Source: Astropecten irregularis (Eukaryota > Echinodermata > Asteroidea > Paxillosida > Astropectinidae). From it: a DNA stretch of 64,000 nucleotides. Made by a program: the position numbers and the translations under genes. The stretch is taken from assembly GCA_963971285.1 (NCBI GenBank), contig OZ020254.1:3472001-3536000 (forward strand), read 5' to 3'. The first letter of the stretch is position 1; each line of letters starts with the position of its first letter. The notes beneath the pieces were generated by a model. That model had not been told where the DNA came from and did not search any database. It saw nothing but the letters and a program-made list of their open reading frames with translations. Shown here in pieces: positions 13,939-26,680 of the stretch.

Positions 13939-14295
13939 AGGTAGTATCATACTTTGGTAAGAAGCCAAAACAGAAATCTTCACAGATTTACGTATAACTT
14001 ACAGGGTATGAAGATGGTGGTGGTAGAAACATATCGTTAAAATCTTTCCGCCTGAAATGTGGTATTTATCCAGAAAAGAGTAAAACAACGACCGAAAATC
14101 TTTTTGATCTTTTAAAAGATCAAAAATAAAAGAGACAAGACTTAAGAAATACTGTGGCCGTTTTTCACTGTTTTCTCAAATAGTGGGCACCGTATAGGAC
14201 TGAAAGTTTCACAGATGACTGTTACTTTATCTGTCTTGATATTTTTGCCCATGAATCTGTATTTCTTTGATAAAAACCAAAGTATGATGCTACCT
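13939..14295 (+). mobile_element. MITE family A copy 4, both TTAA intact
   Basis: 357-bp full-length copy between TTAA at 13935-13938 and 14296-14299. The centre contains the palindrome GATCTTTTAAAAGATC, also present in copies 3 and 6 in part. Confidence 0.88.
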
Positions 14296-14607
14296 TTAAT
14301 AGCTAGACAGATCATTCCACATAGTATATTGGAGTGTCATCTGATATGCCCTCAGCTATCTCATGTATCAGTGTCCATATCATCATGTGTTTACATATAT
14401 ATCCTGGATGACTTACAAGAAGATGGATAATCAAGGATTGCCTTGAAGAGGTTGTCTGGTAAGGGGACTGGATGGAGACTATGAAGGGTCTTGGTGTAAA
14501 ACTTGGAGTGCCTGTTAGGCACAGACTGCATGCAGGTGCTGGTGAATTTGTAGTCTAACCCAAGTTAATTAGTATATTGCACCTCAGAGAATATCTAATT
14601 GATTTAA

Positions 14608-14962
14608 AGGTATACAGTACAGAATTGGTAACATACCCAAACTGCCAAACAGAAATTTCCACAGATTTACGTCTAACTTTCAGGATATGGCTCTGGTAGA
14701 AAGATACCGTAGTAAAATATTTCCACCTGAAATGGTGTATTTATCAAAAAAAGAGACTGAAAACAGTTTTGATTTTGGGGTAAGATCAAAACAATTCTTT
14801 GTGTTTTATAAGAAAAATTGAGTCAGGTTTTTGCTTTTTTCTCGCAACTCAGATTTCCGATTGAGCTCAAATTTTCACAGGTGAGTTATTTTATGTAAGT
14901 GCTGGATCAGACAAAGTGTGAGTGCTGTTAACTGTGACATTTACCAATCATGTATTATACCT
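14608..14962 (+). mobile_element. MITE family B copy 1 (TTAA type)
   Basis: 355 bp between TTAA at 14604-14607 and 14963-14966. The left end is AGGTATACAGTACAGAATTG and the right end is the inverse-like CATGTATTATACCT. Family B shares an overall design with family A (TTAA flanks, similar size, a similar internal TGGTAGAAAGATACCGT block) but has different ends. A half copy of family A follows at once. Confidence 0.8.
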
Positions 14963-14999
14963 TTAAGTCATAGCCTATAAAGTGGACATGCAAGTTTTT

Positions 15000-15178
15000 T
15001 CTTTTTAAATCAAAAAGATTTTCGGTCGTTGTTTGACTAACTTCTGGATAAATACACCATTTCAGGCGGAAACATTTTAACGGTATGTTTCTACCAGCAC
15101 CATCTTTATACCCTGTAAGTTATAGGTAAATCGGTGAACATTTCTGTTTTGGTCTCTTACCAAAGTATGATACTACCT
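15000..15178 (-). mobile_element. MITE family A copy 5, half copy
   Basis: Only the half ending ACCAAAGTATGATACTACCT is present, followed by TTAA (15179-15182). The other half is missing; the neighbour on the left is family B copy 1. Confidence 0.75.
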
Positions 15179-15901
15179 TTAAGACTGTAATACCTAAGCA
15201 AATAAGGCAGTCCATTTCAAATAGATAAACAGAAATGTTTATCAAATAATGTTCCGATCATATGACAGCATGACCTTACTGGTACGTGAGCAGACTACAT
15301 TGTTGGCATTAGTCCAAATTCTTTGTCTGAAGTGCAGACAGTTTCTAAACATAACTAAAATGAATAGGGGACTTATATGAATCTCCAAAAGGCTTTTCAA
15401 TTAAAAATAAAGAGAAAAAAAGCAAGCGGATCCAACAAAAACACGAAATGATTATACAAACATAATTATGTCTGGGTCATAGTCTCTTTTTTTTTAAGTC
15501 TCTGGTCTGAGTGATTGTCGCTACACATAAAAAATGACATCATCAATCTTTAACGGTAACATTGCCAAGCCCTAGCTGGACTCAAGAGAGAGATCCGATC
15601 GGGCCAAATGTTTGACAGAGAGCTATGAACTTAAATGAGCAGAGTCCGGGATGTAAACAAGCAGAGACATTTGAGATGCTTCTTGAAAACGTCCCTTGAT
15701 CCTTTTCTCTGTGGACGTGAGAGGGAAAAGTCAGGTAACAGAATCTAGTGCACTCATACAGGGTGATATATGTTGTCACAAATCATAAAGAACAGTACCT
15801 ATATTGTGTTTGCTGCAGAAATTTTAAGTTTCTTTGAAATATTGTTATTAAAAAGACCTGCATCTGAATAGAAACACATCCCATGTGATTTAAACTTTTA
15901 A

Positions 15902-16225
15902 AGGTAGTATTATACTTTGGTTTTTACCAAAGAAATGCAGATTCACGGGCAAACATATCAAGGCAACAGTCATCTGTGAACATTTCAGTCCCATACGATG
16001 CCCACTTTTTGAGAAAACAGTGGAAAACAGTCACAGTATTTCTTAAGTCTTTTCTCTTTCATTTTTGATCTTTTAAAAGATAAAAAAGATTTTCAGTAAT
16101 TTCTGGATAAATACACCATTTCAGGCGAAAAAAATTTATTGGTATGTTTCTACCAGCACCTGTAAGTTATACGTCAATCTGTGAACATTTCTGTTTTGGT
16201 TTCTTACCAAAGTATGATACTACCT
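15902..16225 (-). mobile_element. MITE family A copy 6, both TTAA intact
   Basis: 324-bp inverse copy between TTAA at 15898-15901 and 16226-16229, with small internal deletions relative to copies 1 and 4. Confidence 0.87.
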
Positions 16226-16870
16226 TTAATGATCAATAGGTATAATGGTGATTTGTAAGAGGAAATACAAGAAGAGACAGAAGAAAGGACAATAATATAT
16301 ATGTTTGATGTAAGAACAAATAAAAATGATTTCCCCAAAGATGGGAAGAACAATTACCAGCTGGACTTAAGACAGGGCTGAGGCTCATGCTGTTAAATTT
16401 AAGATGCTTTGCACATGTATTTAATCCTCAAATTATGAAAAAAAGAGAGTTTCTAAGACTCCTTTGTACCATGCACGGTATCTATATACAGTGCCATGAC
16501 GACTTACTATGACGCTTCAAAGCAATAGAATATCATTATAAGGATTGATGACATAAATGTCATGTTTATATCTTTGTTGAGACGGAAATCGTCAGTGCAG
16601 GAACACCTGATCACTGATGAACCAATCAGGTATGCTGAGGCCCAGGGGATGGATATAGGGTCAACCAATCAGCAGGCTCGTATTATCAGGAAACCACATC
16701 GTTGCCATGCCGCCAGCTGCAAAGTTTATTGTCAGAATAGCTACATTAATTGTGCATGTTTTCTTCATACAATGACGTGTGCATTTTGTACATGTGCAGC
16801 TAAAATGTTAATTGTGTACATGTACATGACAGACTACATATTCTTAAAACACTGAGTTGTATTGTGACCT

Positions 16871-17076
16871 GGGGCTAATTTCATAGAGCTGCTTAAGCAC
16901 AAAATTTGCTGAAGCATGAAAGTCTTCCTTGATCAAACAGGATTACCAACCAAATTTTCATGTGATATTTACTGTTTTGGACTTGTATCCGGCCAATGTT
17001 TGCTGAGCATAACATTCACAAGGAGTTTTGGCTAGCATACTGATTTGATTTACCAGTACCAAGGTTTTTGGTGCTT
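16871..17076 (-). mobile_element. MITE family C, copy 3, truncated by family A
   Basis: Inverse copy starting GGGGCTAATTTCATAGAGCT. It runs to GTTTTTGGTGCTTTA, where a family A element begins, and lacks the last 30-40 bp. Confidence 0.8.
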
Positions 17077-17079
17077 TAT

Positions 17080-17433
17080 GTACTATCATACTTTGGTAGC
17101 ATACCGAAACAGAAATCTTCACAGATTTACCTATAACTTACAAGGTATAAAGATGGTGATGGTAGAAACATGCCATTAAAATGTTTCTGCCTGGAATGCC
17201 TTATTTATCCAGAAAATAGTAAAACCAATGACCAAAACAATTTTGATCTTTTAAAGATAAAAAATAACTGTGAAATGATTTTTGAAATACTGTAGTCGTT
17301 TTTCACTGTTTTCTCAAAATGTGGGCACCGTATGGGACTAAAAATTTCACAGATGACTGTTACTGTATTTTCCTTGCTATTTCTGTCCATGAATCTGCAT
17401 TTCTTTGACAAAAACCAAAGTATGATATTACCT
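17080..17433 (+). mobile_element. MITE family A copy 7, abutting family C
   Basis: Nearly full copy whose left tip is altered (TGTACTATCATAC) exactly where the family C element at 16871 breaks off. The right end TATGATATTACCT is intact, but its TTAA is not. Confidence 0.75.
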
Positions 17434-18754
17434 TTCTAATTATTCACTGAACCATACAACCATGTACATCTCAGCAAAAAAAATGATGCTTTAGAATACA
17501 TGGAATTTGTTTAACTGGTAATAAACTGGTTTCTGCATAAAACCTTATGGATGTTATGGTCTACCAATGTTATTCTTCCTCTTTCATACCAGCCAGTCTA
17601 CCTGAATTGTGAAATTTGACCTCGTTAACTTTGTTGGAACCAAACAACCTTCCCAGAAATTAGCATATGAATGTGTAGATTTGCCTCAAACTTTCCACAA
17701 GGACTGCACTACAAAAGGTTTGTACACAATATTTATTTGTCCACTTCAGATAAACCAACCTGAAAAGTCCTGAAACGATTGACCATTTTGAATTAAAAAA
17801 ACCTTGCCTAAGCTTTATATTGTGACATGGTATTGACAAATAGGATTTAACACTGGCATGACATATTTATTGTGTGTATAGGAATTCTGAAATGGATGGA
17901 GTATTAAATCAATTTATCATAGAAAAGATGTGTTTTGTAAAGGTTGCATTTCGGTTACAGCTTGCCACATTTGTAAGTAAAAGAGGTTATTCAATCCAAA
18001 CTTTCCTAGTGGTTTTCTGTGAAGGTTGTTTACTTGTTTTGTTTACAAGTTTACAACAAGTAGGCCTATGTGCACTTGGTTTGGCCTCGGACTTGTACAA
18101 TTCAAGGGAGTCACATATACATGTACCCACCTCAGTCTGAATTTGAGGGCAGGTGACAGAGGTTTAACTGTAAATCTGTTTTTAGCAACTGGAGTTGTTC
18201 ATGTGCAAACTGCTTAAATGTAAGTAAGCTCATTCCTGAAGATGTTCTGAATAAAGAATGAAATATAGAATCAAAAATAGCTTCCCTTAGTCTTTTTGGA
18301 GTATGTATAATATTGACATATTGCATAAGCTAGCACAGATAATAACGTTCCCTTGCAAAAACAACATGTAATTATTATGAAGCTGATGGGGTTTGAGCTC
18401 AATGTATCAAAACAATTTTATGCAAAAAATTTTAAATCAAATTTATCTTGTCAAAAGTTGAAAGACGAGGAAAGGTTTTATTGATAATTAATAGCCAACA
18501 CGCGATTTTGCAAGAAGAAAATCAATTACTCACAATGTAATTTATACATCAGAAATAAATCTGTCATCTGATTTTATATAACAATTTTGCCTCTGAATTT
18601 TGTTTTCCCAAACTTATTTCCATGTTCCCAGCCCAATACATTTTGCCTACTACGGCAGTGGTGCTTTTCCTGTCTTTTTCCTGTTTCCTATTGTTACATT
18701 TTCTGAGATTTTAAGCGGAAATCCATGACAGTGCTAAATAAACCAATATGATCA

Positions 18755-19001
18755 GGGGCCAATTTCACACAGAGCTGCTTAAGCACCAACATTTGCTTAA
18801 GCACCAAAAAACCTTGGTAAATAAAATTAGTATGCCAGTCAAAACTACTTATGAATGTTATGCTCAGCAAACAATGGCCAAATACACGTCAAAAGTAGTA
18901 AAACATCACATGAACATTTGGTTGGTAATCCTGTTTGATCAAGGAAGACTTTTCATGCTTAAGCAAATTTTGTGCTTAAGCAGCTCCATGTAATTGGCCC
19001 C
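18755..19001 (+). mobile_element. MITE family C, copy 4
   Basis: Full copy bounded by GGGGCCAATTTCAC and GTAATTGGCCCC, with all landmarks present. Confidence 0.85.
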
Positions 19002-22000
19002 AGTTGTATTTGTAATGCTTTCAAATACAAACAACAAATAACAAACAAAAGTGTCTATTGGAGGGTGGGAAATTTCCGTTTTCACAACAACCGGGTCAAA
19101 CTCACCCCTCTTCTCACCAGATCAGGGGTGAGATTTATCATCAACAGCTGCAAAGACCTATTTCGGGCTGCCTGGGGGTGAAACTGTTTTCAAATGAATC
19201 AAGCGAAACATGGAATGTCTGCATTCATGCCTAGAAATGAGTTCATCCCAGGGTAGCTTTCAGTGAAACAAGAATGAAACCACTGGTGGGTAAACTATTT
19301 TTTTTTTCAGCCCTGGGGCTACATAAGCCTGGCACTAGGGGCGACCATGAAAAGGTCTGGCTTTAAATCTCATGTCTCTTTTTTAATTAATCCCTGCTAC
19401 ATGAAGGGGTAAACTTCAGTAGACAATCACACTGAATTAAAAGGCACTGACGCCTTTCGCTCCTGCTAGGATCAAAATGCGTCAGGCCCTCCTAACTTCA
19501 AACATTTTATAAAATGTCAGGTCATTATTTTGGCTGATTGCAGCAGTTTATTACTTGTATGAATTAAAAAGCACATTGATCAACAACAATATTCAACACA
19601 CTGTAATACCATGGATGTACTTTCTTTTTTAAAGCAACTCTGCTTTTATTGTATACTTGTTCACCTAATGAACATTCTCTGTGAGAGTTAGAAATATAAC
19701 TTTGATTTCATTTTCAACACTTTCCTGACCCTGCTGAAGTACAAAATATTCCAAAGAAGAATCCAAAGAAGAAATGATTGTCAATGGCTTTACTGTAATC
19801 ACATATTTATAACACGCTCTATAGAGAAAAATAATGCAGTACACATTTCAGATTTCTTAAACATGAACGAAACAAATTTTGTATAATGTAGTTCCCATTG
19901 ACAAGATAATAGTACACACTTTGTGATGTCCTATGTCTACTTACATTGTTTATCTGATGTACGAGAAATCAAAATGAGTCTTTTTGCAATAAAACCACCC
20001 AAAAAGTACTCCGAGCTTCATATAAAGACACTGGGCTTCATGAGGTATACAAATGCGTGTAGTTTTATAAGTTCCCACTTCCCAGAACCAATGCATGTAC
20101 CAAATCACCGTTCATTCTCAATGCAAACAAGCATGATGCAAAAAGCCTATAGCACATCATACCAACACTCATGCTTGCTCATTTCCACTTCTGGGACTAC
20201 GCATTTCCTATGAGAAACACAAATGTTGAAGGGAAAAAAAGAGGGGAAAAAAACCACCATCAATGGCAAGTTCAGGGTAAACAAACTGCTATGATTGCTA
20301 CCTGCACAAGACTTGTTACTTGCACACTCAGTCACGTACCAAATGGCCTTGAACCTACCACAGCAAATTTGACCATTCAATTTTATTGGAGCGTGCCGAC
20401 AAAACTGTGCTTAAGGGGGATGTTTCAGTAAGCATTTTTTTGGTACCCAGATGGAGCACACACAAGGTTGCTTGACCCCGTGTGCAAAGCATGTATGATT
20501 AACTGTCAGATGTTAACTCTTGTGCATAACAGGAACCAATCTACAACACGCTATTTCCTACACGTCGTTTACACAGTTGAATATTTTGATACACATTTTT
20601 CGCCATTAAAAGAAAGGCAATTTGGTTTTTCAGCAACGCCATCACTGGTATTTTAGTCACAGCTAGCCGTTATCATCTACAAAAAGCATGAATTATTTTC
20701 TTTACTACACATACAAGTATAGAGCCATATAGAGCAGCTATCAAATATTTTTGTCCATTTTAAAAAGGGGAAGTTGTTTTAGCATGCAATATCACAAACA
20801 GGTCTAACTTGACACAGCGCAAGGATTTTCTAAACGGGCGATTTGGCATGAGACAGCCAAGCAAATAGTTTCTCAGTGAGTGAAGGCTTAAGCGCAATTG
20901 GAAATTTCTGAATTATTTTGGTAATTTAATTCTTAAGATGACACTGTATTTTATAGTTACTCCTTTACAATTTTAAATGCAACTACTTTGGGAATTCAAG
21001 CGAATTTTGTTTTCACCACCAGATATCAGAAAAACAGCACAGCACAAATTACATCTAAAACAAAATCATGTACTGTTCTCTTTTACTTTGTGATAGGCCT
21101 AGTGTATCACTGTGAGAAAAAGGAAAATCAAAGGGTAAAGGAGTTACATGTTCATCTCAGAGAAACTGGAAAAATACATGTGATCAAAGTAACACAACCA
21201 TTGAAATTGCTCACATTTTAATGTCATTGCAAATTTTGAACAACAGTTTAATACGCCAATCTTCAAAATGTTTATACCACAGCAAAACAGTTCACAATGG
21301 TTCTTATTACGTTGTTAGAAAGTTTACATCCAGTATAAACCCTACTGTAAACAATGTAATATTTTGGGTGGTACGTTGTATTGATATTTAAAATCTTTGC
21401 AGAAATGTTTACTGATTAAGGTGGATATACATTTCTTTGACTACTGATCTCTCTCAATCTGAATCAGCCCTGATAAAAATCAATTCTTTGATTAATGTAT
21501 TTCAAATAGGCATCTACAAAAAAAAATCACAAATCCTTATTTTCACGCTAATAAATAAATATACATGTACAGTGATAATCTAATTGGTTTCCAAATTATT
21601 TACAAATATAAATTCTATTATAAATCAACTGGAATAGGGGGGAAAATATGTAGCATCTACATGTTTGCTACAAAACATAACATTCCGCATTAAAAGAGTT
21701 GTAATAATTTTACCACTTCAACACCAAGCAAGGTTATTTAAAACCACTCGTTATTTTATGCTTATGACATGCATATTCACCACGAAAAAAAAAAACACAA
21801 ATCAATCGGTTTTAATGCCAAACATTGCACAAGCTTAAGTTAAATATTTAAAGAAAATTGACCGTTCAGCATATCCCTCTGCCTCAGAAATTTGATTTCT
21901 GAAATGAGTGATTTCTGAAATGAGTGATTTCATACAGATAGTGCATTTCATGAAAAGGAACCAAAAGTGAACAAGTTCCCCCTTATAAATTTCAAAACTA

Positions 22001-22159
22001 AAACCAACAATTTAAATTTTTGGTCTTGTTGCATTCATAAGGCAAGAATACTGTTTACTTTTATGGCCGTTTTACCTTAAGTTAACCAAATTGTTCAGAT
22101 GGAGACCTTCGTACTGGACGGTCACACTGCCAGCGTGAAAATACAGAACTTAAAATTTA
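19002..22159. other. Intergenic or distal PPP1R3 3' region, no gene seen
   Basis: AT-rich DNA with one family G copy at 19441. Short frames at 19923-20431 overlap on both strands and have no recognisable similarity. Confidence 0.5.
19441..19560 (-). repeat. Interspersed repeat family G, copy 1
   Basis: Contains CCTGCTAGGATCAAAATGCG, GTCAGGCCCTCCTAACTTC and the complement of CAAGTAATAAACTGCTGC. The family recurs at 27893, 34912 and 41684. Confidence 0.7.
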
Positions 22160-22588
22160 AAAAGGATGTTCAACACTCAACAAACCTGGCTTTATTTGTT
22201 AGAACTGTAATTCTGAAATTCCTTGACATGTGTAAACAAATATTTATCTCACACTGAACACAGAAAGAGTCTTTTTGGATGATTTTTCTCTCAACATGCT
22301 CAACCCGCAAGCTCCCCAAAATTCAGATTCTTTGAATTTCGTCAATGGGGGCAGCAGACAAATCTGTGTGATTTTGTGATGTCAGATATGGGAGCCTTCT
22401 GTTTCCCAATGACGAAATTCAGAGAATATGCATTCTAGGAAGAGAAACATCATCAAAAAAGACTCTCTTTCTGTATTCAGTGTGAGATACATACATGTAA
22501 ATATTTTTTTCTCATTTCAAGTAATTTAAGGACAATAGTTCTAACAAATAAAGCGAGGTTTGTTGAGTGTTGAACATCCTCTTTAGGG
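22160..22588. repeat. Large foldback (about 430 bp) downstream of PPP1R3
   Basis: Left arm from GGATGTTCAACACTCAACAA through CTTTATTTGTTAGAACTGTA and CTCACACTGAACACAGAAAG; right arm is its inverse, ending TTGTTGAGTGTTGAACATCC. An inner pair, GAATTTCGTCAATGGG and CCCAATGACGAAATTC, narrows the loop to a few tens of bases. The arms are interrupted but clearly homologous. No target duplication seen. Confidence 0.88.
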
Positions 22589-24298
22589 ACTAAATGTACC
22601 TGATAGGCCCTATGAAAAGGCACACAAACCCCAAGATAGTTGATTTTGCACTAACACCATGAGACTTATGTACTCTTTTGTTTAGTTAGGTGGCTGTGCA
22701 AAGAGCCTGTTAACTTGTCGTTCTGCCCAGTATGCTCTGGCCGTCTTCAGGAGAATACTCCTAAGCCATGTCTCATGGTGTTACCGCAAAACCAATTACA
22801 CTTCCGCCATGCATTGCCTTAAAGCCAACTTCACACAAATCATCTATCAAATTATTATGGTTAAATGCATTAAGATCAACACAAGACTTACCTAAGATTT
22901 AAGTACCATCATTCCAAAATGTGTATGGTGAGAGCATAATATTCTTGAAAAAATGCATAACATTTGCCCATTTTAAGCTTTTAAAACTAAGTAAACACCA
23001 GTACGTGCCAATTTGGTTAAGTGTTTTCCTTACAAAACTAATTAAGTTATTTAAGCTACTGAAATAAGAAAAATACCACTAATGGATAAATACCATGTTC
23101 TCTAAAAATAGAAAGCCTTCTTGTACATGTAGCAAAAGCAAAAAGTTGGGGGGGGGGGGCTCTACGTACTACTGTAAGACAAGGATATCTCCATATTGGC
23201 TTTGCTTTTTTTTGTTCATTAAATGCAAGGAAAAAGTCATTTGAATGTGGGGGGGGGTGAGAGACAGACAAGTGCACAAATCAACTTGTCTGGCTTTTAA
23301 ATTTTATTTTTTTTACTTTTAGACTAGATCTTCATGAACCCTAATATTAAACCTCTAGTCTACAATTTGCACACAAGACGTGGGCTGCTTACTACACATT
23401 ACCAGTCTCCACAGGTGGAACTGGATCATACACCGTGTATTACTACACAAACCACACTGTGGTGTATTGTGGTATTCAGGAAAGATCACAGTAAAAACCA
23501 TGTGTGGTTAGAACATGCAAGTATGGAGGGGGGACGCCTTGCACCGATAATGACAATGCATGTTCTACACTCTACAGTCCTACTGTCTGAAGCAATTAGA
23601 GATGCACTTTTTAAGTATAAAAACAACAGACAGAAATAAACACACCTTAATGTATACTAAACACTATGGCAAATATTTACCTGCAAACGTGAACACTCAA
23701 CAAAACTGTGGATTGACGCAAACAGACAGGGACACTGCACACTACGTACTATCTGCCGAAACCTGCTATTTTAACTAGCCTGCATATTTTTACTACAAAA
23801 ATAAGTTTTATAATCTGTACCTATATGCTGATGGACACAATTCATATATTATTTTGTTCAGCCACAAATTTCAATCAATAAATTCGAAAAAAAAAAATAA
23901 TAATAATTATATATACCTTTCCCACTGTGGTTCTGTACACAATCACAATCATTCAAAAGTAGCTATCCCTTGTTGATAAATATATCTCTCGTTTATCTGC
24001 TTAACATCTAACCATACACATATTGCTTTCCGTGCACCAAATCTCAGTAGTCTAGATACACAAAATAATTACACATCGAACCTAGGTTCATTTGCACAAT
24101 TGGCCATGGGAGAAAAGAAATTAATGCTGCGGATAACATCTCTCTACACACTTATAGAATAAGACTGTCGGAACATTGAATATCCACTGTTTATCCTTAG
24201 CATATAACAACTGCATGCTCCTACCTACCAAAGGTAGGACCAGCTGTTTCTTTCCCAGAGGTAAGCACTAAGCACTATGAACCCAGGTTCACAATGTG
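22589..24298. other. Probable PPP1R3 3' UTR and downstream DNA
   Basis: Lies directly 3' of the PPP1R3 stop codon. It is AT-rich, has two G-runs (near 23149 and 23249) and a candidate polyadenylation signal at 23303-23308. No coding region supported. Confidence 0.45.
23303..23308 (-). terminator. Candidate PPP1R3 polyadenylation signal
   Basis: The first minus-strand AATAAA I find after the PPP1R3 stop codon lies about 1 kb downstream, in a T-rich plus-strand run. Others follow, for example near 22190, so a longer 3' UTR is possible. Confidence 0.3.
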
Positions 24299-25318
24299 TC
24301 ACCAATAAGGCCTCTCATCCGCCTCCACTTTCCAATATGAGAAGTCCCCCCAGTTACCTTGGCTGCTGAGGCTGCAGTACAAGGCCATTTTCTGCTGCTC
24401 CGTCATACTCTTCTCATGCTGCGAGATGATTCTGTAATTCTCCCCGTTTCGACTGTCCCAAAACGTTCTCCCATCGCATGTGTACTGAATGCAGAACTCA
24501 AACGCTTCTCCCTTCATGTTTGGGGGGATGTCAAAACTGAAGGAGAAACAGTCGTAGCGGTCGGCATGGCCCGATGAACCCTTCTGAACAAAAGTTGCTG
24601 GTATGTCTTGGAAGCTAGACCACTTGGTGAAGGTTACCCTCACCACTACAGATTTCTCAAAGGCCACATTCTTTACTTTGATGGTACCCATCACCGTGGT
24701 GTTATCTTTTATCAGTACATTTTCTAAGCTTACGAGATCCTTCTCGAGCTTATTCCTCAAGTCAAGATAGTTAGCAGCGGGCTGCTCGAAGGCCGCAACA
24801 TAGGTGTACTGGTGAAAGGGTTCTGCTTTCTCATCCTGAATGATATCCTTCAACGTTTGTGACTTCAGAAGGGGAGGCATGCAACTCGGACCGTCCATTA
24901 CTCGTACACTTTCAAGAGCCAGACCTTTGCTGTCAGCAAAGCACACACGCTTTGTGGATCTCTCCGAGGACTTTGTTTTCTGTCTACAACCCGGTCTCCT
25001 CACGTCATATTTGGCAAGGCTGCTATAGGGACAACCATTTGGATCCGAGTCTACCATCGTCCCTCCATCCCTTTGGCAGATGTCCTTCGTCCCACACTCT
25101 GACTGGGCCTTCTGGCGGCCATCACGGAGACAGGGCCGCAGTTCCTTACGGCCCCCAGTGCTTCCAACTTTGGCAAGGGCAGACTTATCATTTATATACA
25201 TGAAAGAGGTAGCAGTGTATCTGTGCGAGAGGAAGAGTGAGGGCATGGGTGGGCTCGTACCCAACGGGAGGAGTGTATCAATTGGCATTGCAGACGCTGA
25301 AAGAAGTCCACATGCCAT
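24299..25318 (-). CDS. PPP1R3: Glycogen-targeting regulatory subunit of protein phosphatase 1 (PPP1R3B/C/D-like)
   Basis: Predicted 339-aa protein that tethers the PP1 catalytic subunit to glycogen, so that glycogen synthase and phosphorylase are dephosphorylated there. Seen: a short LRPCLRD motif (about residues 60-66), the PP1-docking motif KRVCFAD with RVxF core at residues 124-127, then GLALESVRVM. A CBM21 carbohydrate-binding domain covers about residues 180-297, with the family's VRVTFTKWSSF strand and the substrate-recognition motif WDSRNGENYRI near its end. Length and domain order fit PPP1R3B/C/D; the exact paralogue cannot be assigned. The open frame extends ten codons further 5' to a TTG and is closed by TAA at 25358-25360. 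I therefore start at the first ATG (25316-25318), though a splice acceptor close to this ATG, as in vertebrate relatives, is possible. The coding part has no intron. Upstream AT-rich DNA shows no clear promoter motif. Confidence 0.9.
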   Translation of the reverse strand: MACGLLSASAMPIDTLLPLGTSPPMPSLFLSHRYTATSFMYINDKSALAKVGSTGGRKELRPCLRDGRQKAQSECGTKDICQRDGGTMVDSDPNGCPYSSLAKYDVRRPGCRQKTKSSERSTKRVCFADSKGLALESVRVMDGPSCMPPLLKSQTLKDIIQDEKAEPFHQYTYVAAFEQPAANYLDLRNKLEKDLVSLENVLIKDNTTVMGTIKVKNVAFEKSVVVRVTFTKWSSFQDIPATFVQKGSSGHADRYDCFSFSFDIPPNMKGEAFEFCIQYTCDGRTFWDSRNGENYRIISQHEKSMTEQQKMALYCSLSSQGNWGDFSYWKVEADERPYW

Positions 25319-26643
25319 GTCCAGTGAACCAGATTTGAAGTAAGACAACAGGCACTGTTAATTCTTGAGAGTTCAAGTCCAAGTCCGAGTTATCCTTCTG
25401 CAAACAAACAAACAAACAAACAAAATACTAAACAACTACAGACTTATATCGATGCATTGATTTGATGATTCAAGCCAGGATTGTTGTAGCCTACACAGGA
25501 AGGTAATGCACAGTGCTACTTCATCTTCGACTTGGACACTGACATTGTACTGTAAACTAAATTGCATTGTTGCAACGAATCTTCGAATCGTGGGATTTAC
25601 AAATCCGGTACAACAAAACTAGGAATCCCCAGTTTCGTTGACGGATTTACAAATCCGTTGTTGCGCTCAGAGATATTCGTGGTCTGGTTAAAAATGCAGT
25701 ATATTCAGTGTATTGGTTTATTTTGTTAAGTTGTTTGTTAGATCTGTGACCAAAAACAACCTGTATGCTTAATTATTACAAGATGGACAGCGAGGCTAAA
25801 AACACTTCGCCTGTGTAACACTCATTCCACTAGCACCATCTTTAATAGACTGGTTCCCAGTCAAACTGGGGGTTTTGGGGACACTGGTACGGAACACATA
25901 CTGCATGCTACAGCTAAACTTCTCGCTGTCGCTGAGGGCTGGCCATACTTTTTGTCTACTTAATATCGACAATGTGGGGAGTCGACCGGCAGCGAGTCTA
26001 CTCGACCCATTTGCAAATTCAGTCCCGAAAGTAGAAATTGGATGATAGAGGGTGTTTATGATACATTTTCGTCAACTTCGTAGATTCGTTGCAACAGCAT
26101 TAGGCCTACTACTACGGCACTGTCAGATTTAAAAGGCCTTAAACCATATTCCATAAAACAGTGGTTAAGGTGATACAATTAATTGGTTTTCGGCGTAACT
26201 TCGTATACATTAGTCCACTCTGCCCATGGTTAGTCTGGTTTCCAGCTTCTACAGTAAAGTAACTCACAACACGACTCTTCATCTATTCTATTTGATCTGG
26301 GTCAACTGTACAAGACTCAAGAGTAACCAGAGTGGACTATTAATTGTACATGAACGCCATGTTTTCTATAATAATCTTTTTAATATTTATCAAGCAAGTA
26401 CCTCAAATTAGCTTTTAGAAAAAGAAATCCAGCATGAGAATTGGCCTATCAGAAGAATGCCGGTGCCTGCAAAATAATACACTTCCTGAAATGCAGACGG
26501 GCATTAAAAAACTAACGTTAGTAAAGGAACATCTTGCCAGGAAAATGTTCCTTATTTCTCAAGTCATTAATTTCTTCCAATCATATTTGTGTGCCACTTA
26601 ATTTCTACCTCCAGTCCATGATTTACTAGTTAGGTAGGGCTTA

Positions 26644-26680
26644 GATCACTCATGGAGGTATACCTCCATGGATCACTCAT
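26644..26680. repeat. 20-bp palindrome between 10-bp direct repeats
   Basis: CATGGAGGTATACCTCCATG (26651-26670) is perfectly palindromic. GATCACTCAT occurs immediately on both sides, partly overlapping it on the left. The arrangement looks like a tiny insertion with a target duplication. Confidence 0.8.

Noticed and set aside
25319-25348. Extension of PPP1R3 to a TTG codon
   Set aside because: Animal genes start at ATG; a stop lies just upstream, so the ATG at 25316-25318 is used.
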